Shown here piece by piece: positions 12,302 to 12,395 of a DNA stretch of 12,395 bases; the stretch's first letter is position 1, and every line of letters starts with the position of its first letter. The stretch covers positions 1 through 12,395 of the forward strand of contig JAUHZW010000041.1 in NCBI GenBank assembly GCA_030425745.1. The letters are read 5' to 3'. A program made the translations under genes and the position numbers. The notes under the pieces are model-generated. The model worked only from the letters and a program-made list of their open reading frames with translations. It did no database searches and was not told the origin of the DNA. Origin of the DNA: Actinomycetes bacterium. GTDB taxonomy: Bacteria > Actinomycetota > Actinomycetes > S36-B12.

Positions 12302-12395
12302 ATGACCGCTTCGGCCCCGACCGGCACCCCGGCAATCGCTGTCGAGGGGCTGTGGCAGGTCTTTGGCAATGACGCCAAAACCCGATTGAAAGACG
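12302..12395 (+). CDS. Start of a ProV/OpuAA-like glycine betaine ABC transporter ATPase (partial)
   Basis: Only 31 codons are in the window. MTASAPTGTPAIAVEGLWQV continues FGNDAKTRLKD; the AIxVEGLWxVFG pattern followed by a basic segment is typical of the N-terminus of quaternary-amine (glycine betaine/proline) importer ATPases, which have a long insertion before Walker A. Walker A itself is outside the window, so the call is tentative. GGGGA precedes the ATG closely. Codon use (TTT, AAT, AAA, CGA, TTG) is unlike the genes to the left, which suggests a different genomic source. Confidence 0.42.
   Translation, partial: MTASAPTGTPAIAVEGLWQVFGNDAKTRLKD

Noticed and set aside
12142..12378. Minus-strand frame covering the right edge in a different phase from the permease
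   Set aside because: It opposes the ProV-like start and encodes Pro/Ser/Arg-rich sequence without motifs; it is a shadow.

Overview
The window is high-GC DNA with very strong G/C third-codon bias, dense coding, GTG starts and 4-base start/stop overlaps. It carries an actinobacterial gene set: prfB-ftsE-ftsX-smpB, a monoderm Tad pilus locus without secretin, and TetR-DUF3107. This points to a member of the Actinomycetota; I cannot name the order or genus. The last ~320 bases look different in codon use and content, and may not belong to the same genome.

Layout, read along the minus strand from about 10.6 kb down to 1: (i) an alpha/beta hydrolase (9661-10560), diverging from a TetR regulator; (ii) a Tad/Flp pilus operon, cpaF(tadA)-tadB-tadC-small pilin-like gene-tadE-tadE-like-tadG-like (4974-9543), almost fully translationally coupled; (iii) prfB (RF2), then ftsE, ftsX, a DUF4436-type membrane protein, smpB and an MFS transporter that runs off the left edge. 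On the plus strand are tetR (10609-11241) and a DUF3107 gene (11313-11534). The right end (11690-12395) is a minus-strand frame that joins the C-terminal half of a ferritin-like (MiaE-like) protein to a piece of a YbbP/FtsX-type permease. A plus-strand start of a ProV-like ATPase follows at the edge.

How the genes fit together: CpaF powers, and TadB/TadC form, the inner-membrane machine that would assemble the small pilin and the TadE/TadG minor pilins. prfB and smpB act in translation termination and ribosome rescue. FtsEX is the division-associated ABC complex that controls cell-wall hydrolysis, and a DUF4436 membrane protein is wedged between ftsX and smpB. The genes that begin transcription units (prfB, ftsE, cpaF, hydrolase, tetR) lack Shine-Dalgarno sequences and have TAnnnT boxes 6-9 bases before the start codon, which suggests leaderless mRNAs. 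Internal genes use Shine-Dalgarno sites or stop/start overlap.

Points most worth a second look: the chimeric right end; a 34-bp tandem repeat that copies the 3' end of the DUF3107 gene, each copy forming a hairpin; a 64-bp near-perfect palindrome beside it; a consensus DnaA box before the pilus promoter; a TetR-operator-like palindrome between hydrolase and tetR; a pilin-like protein lacking the usual Glu+5; and DUF4436 inside the ftsEX-smpB operon.
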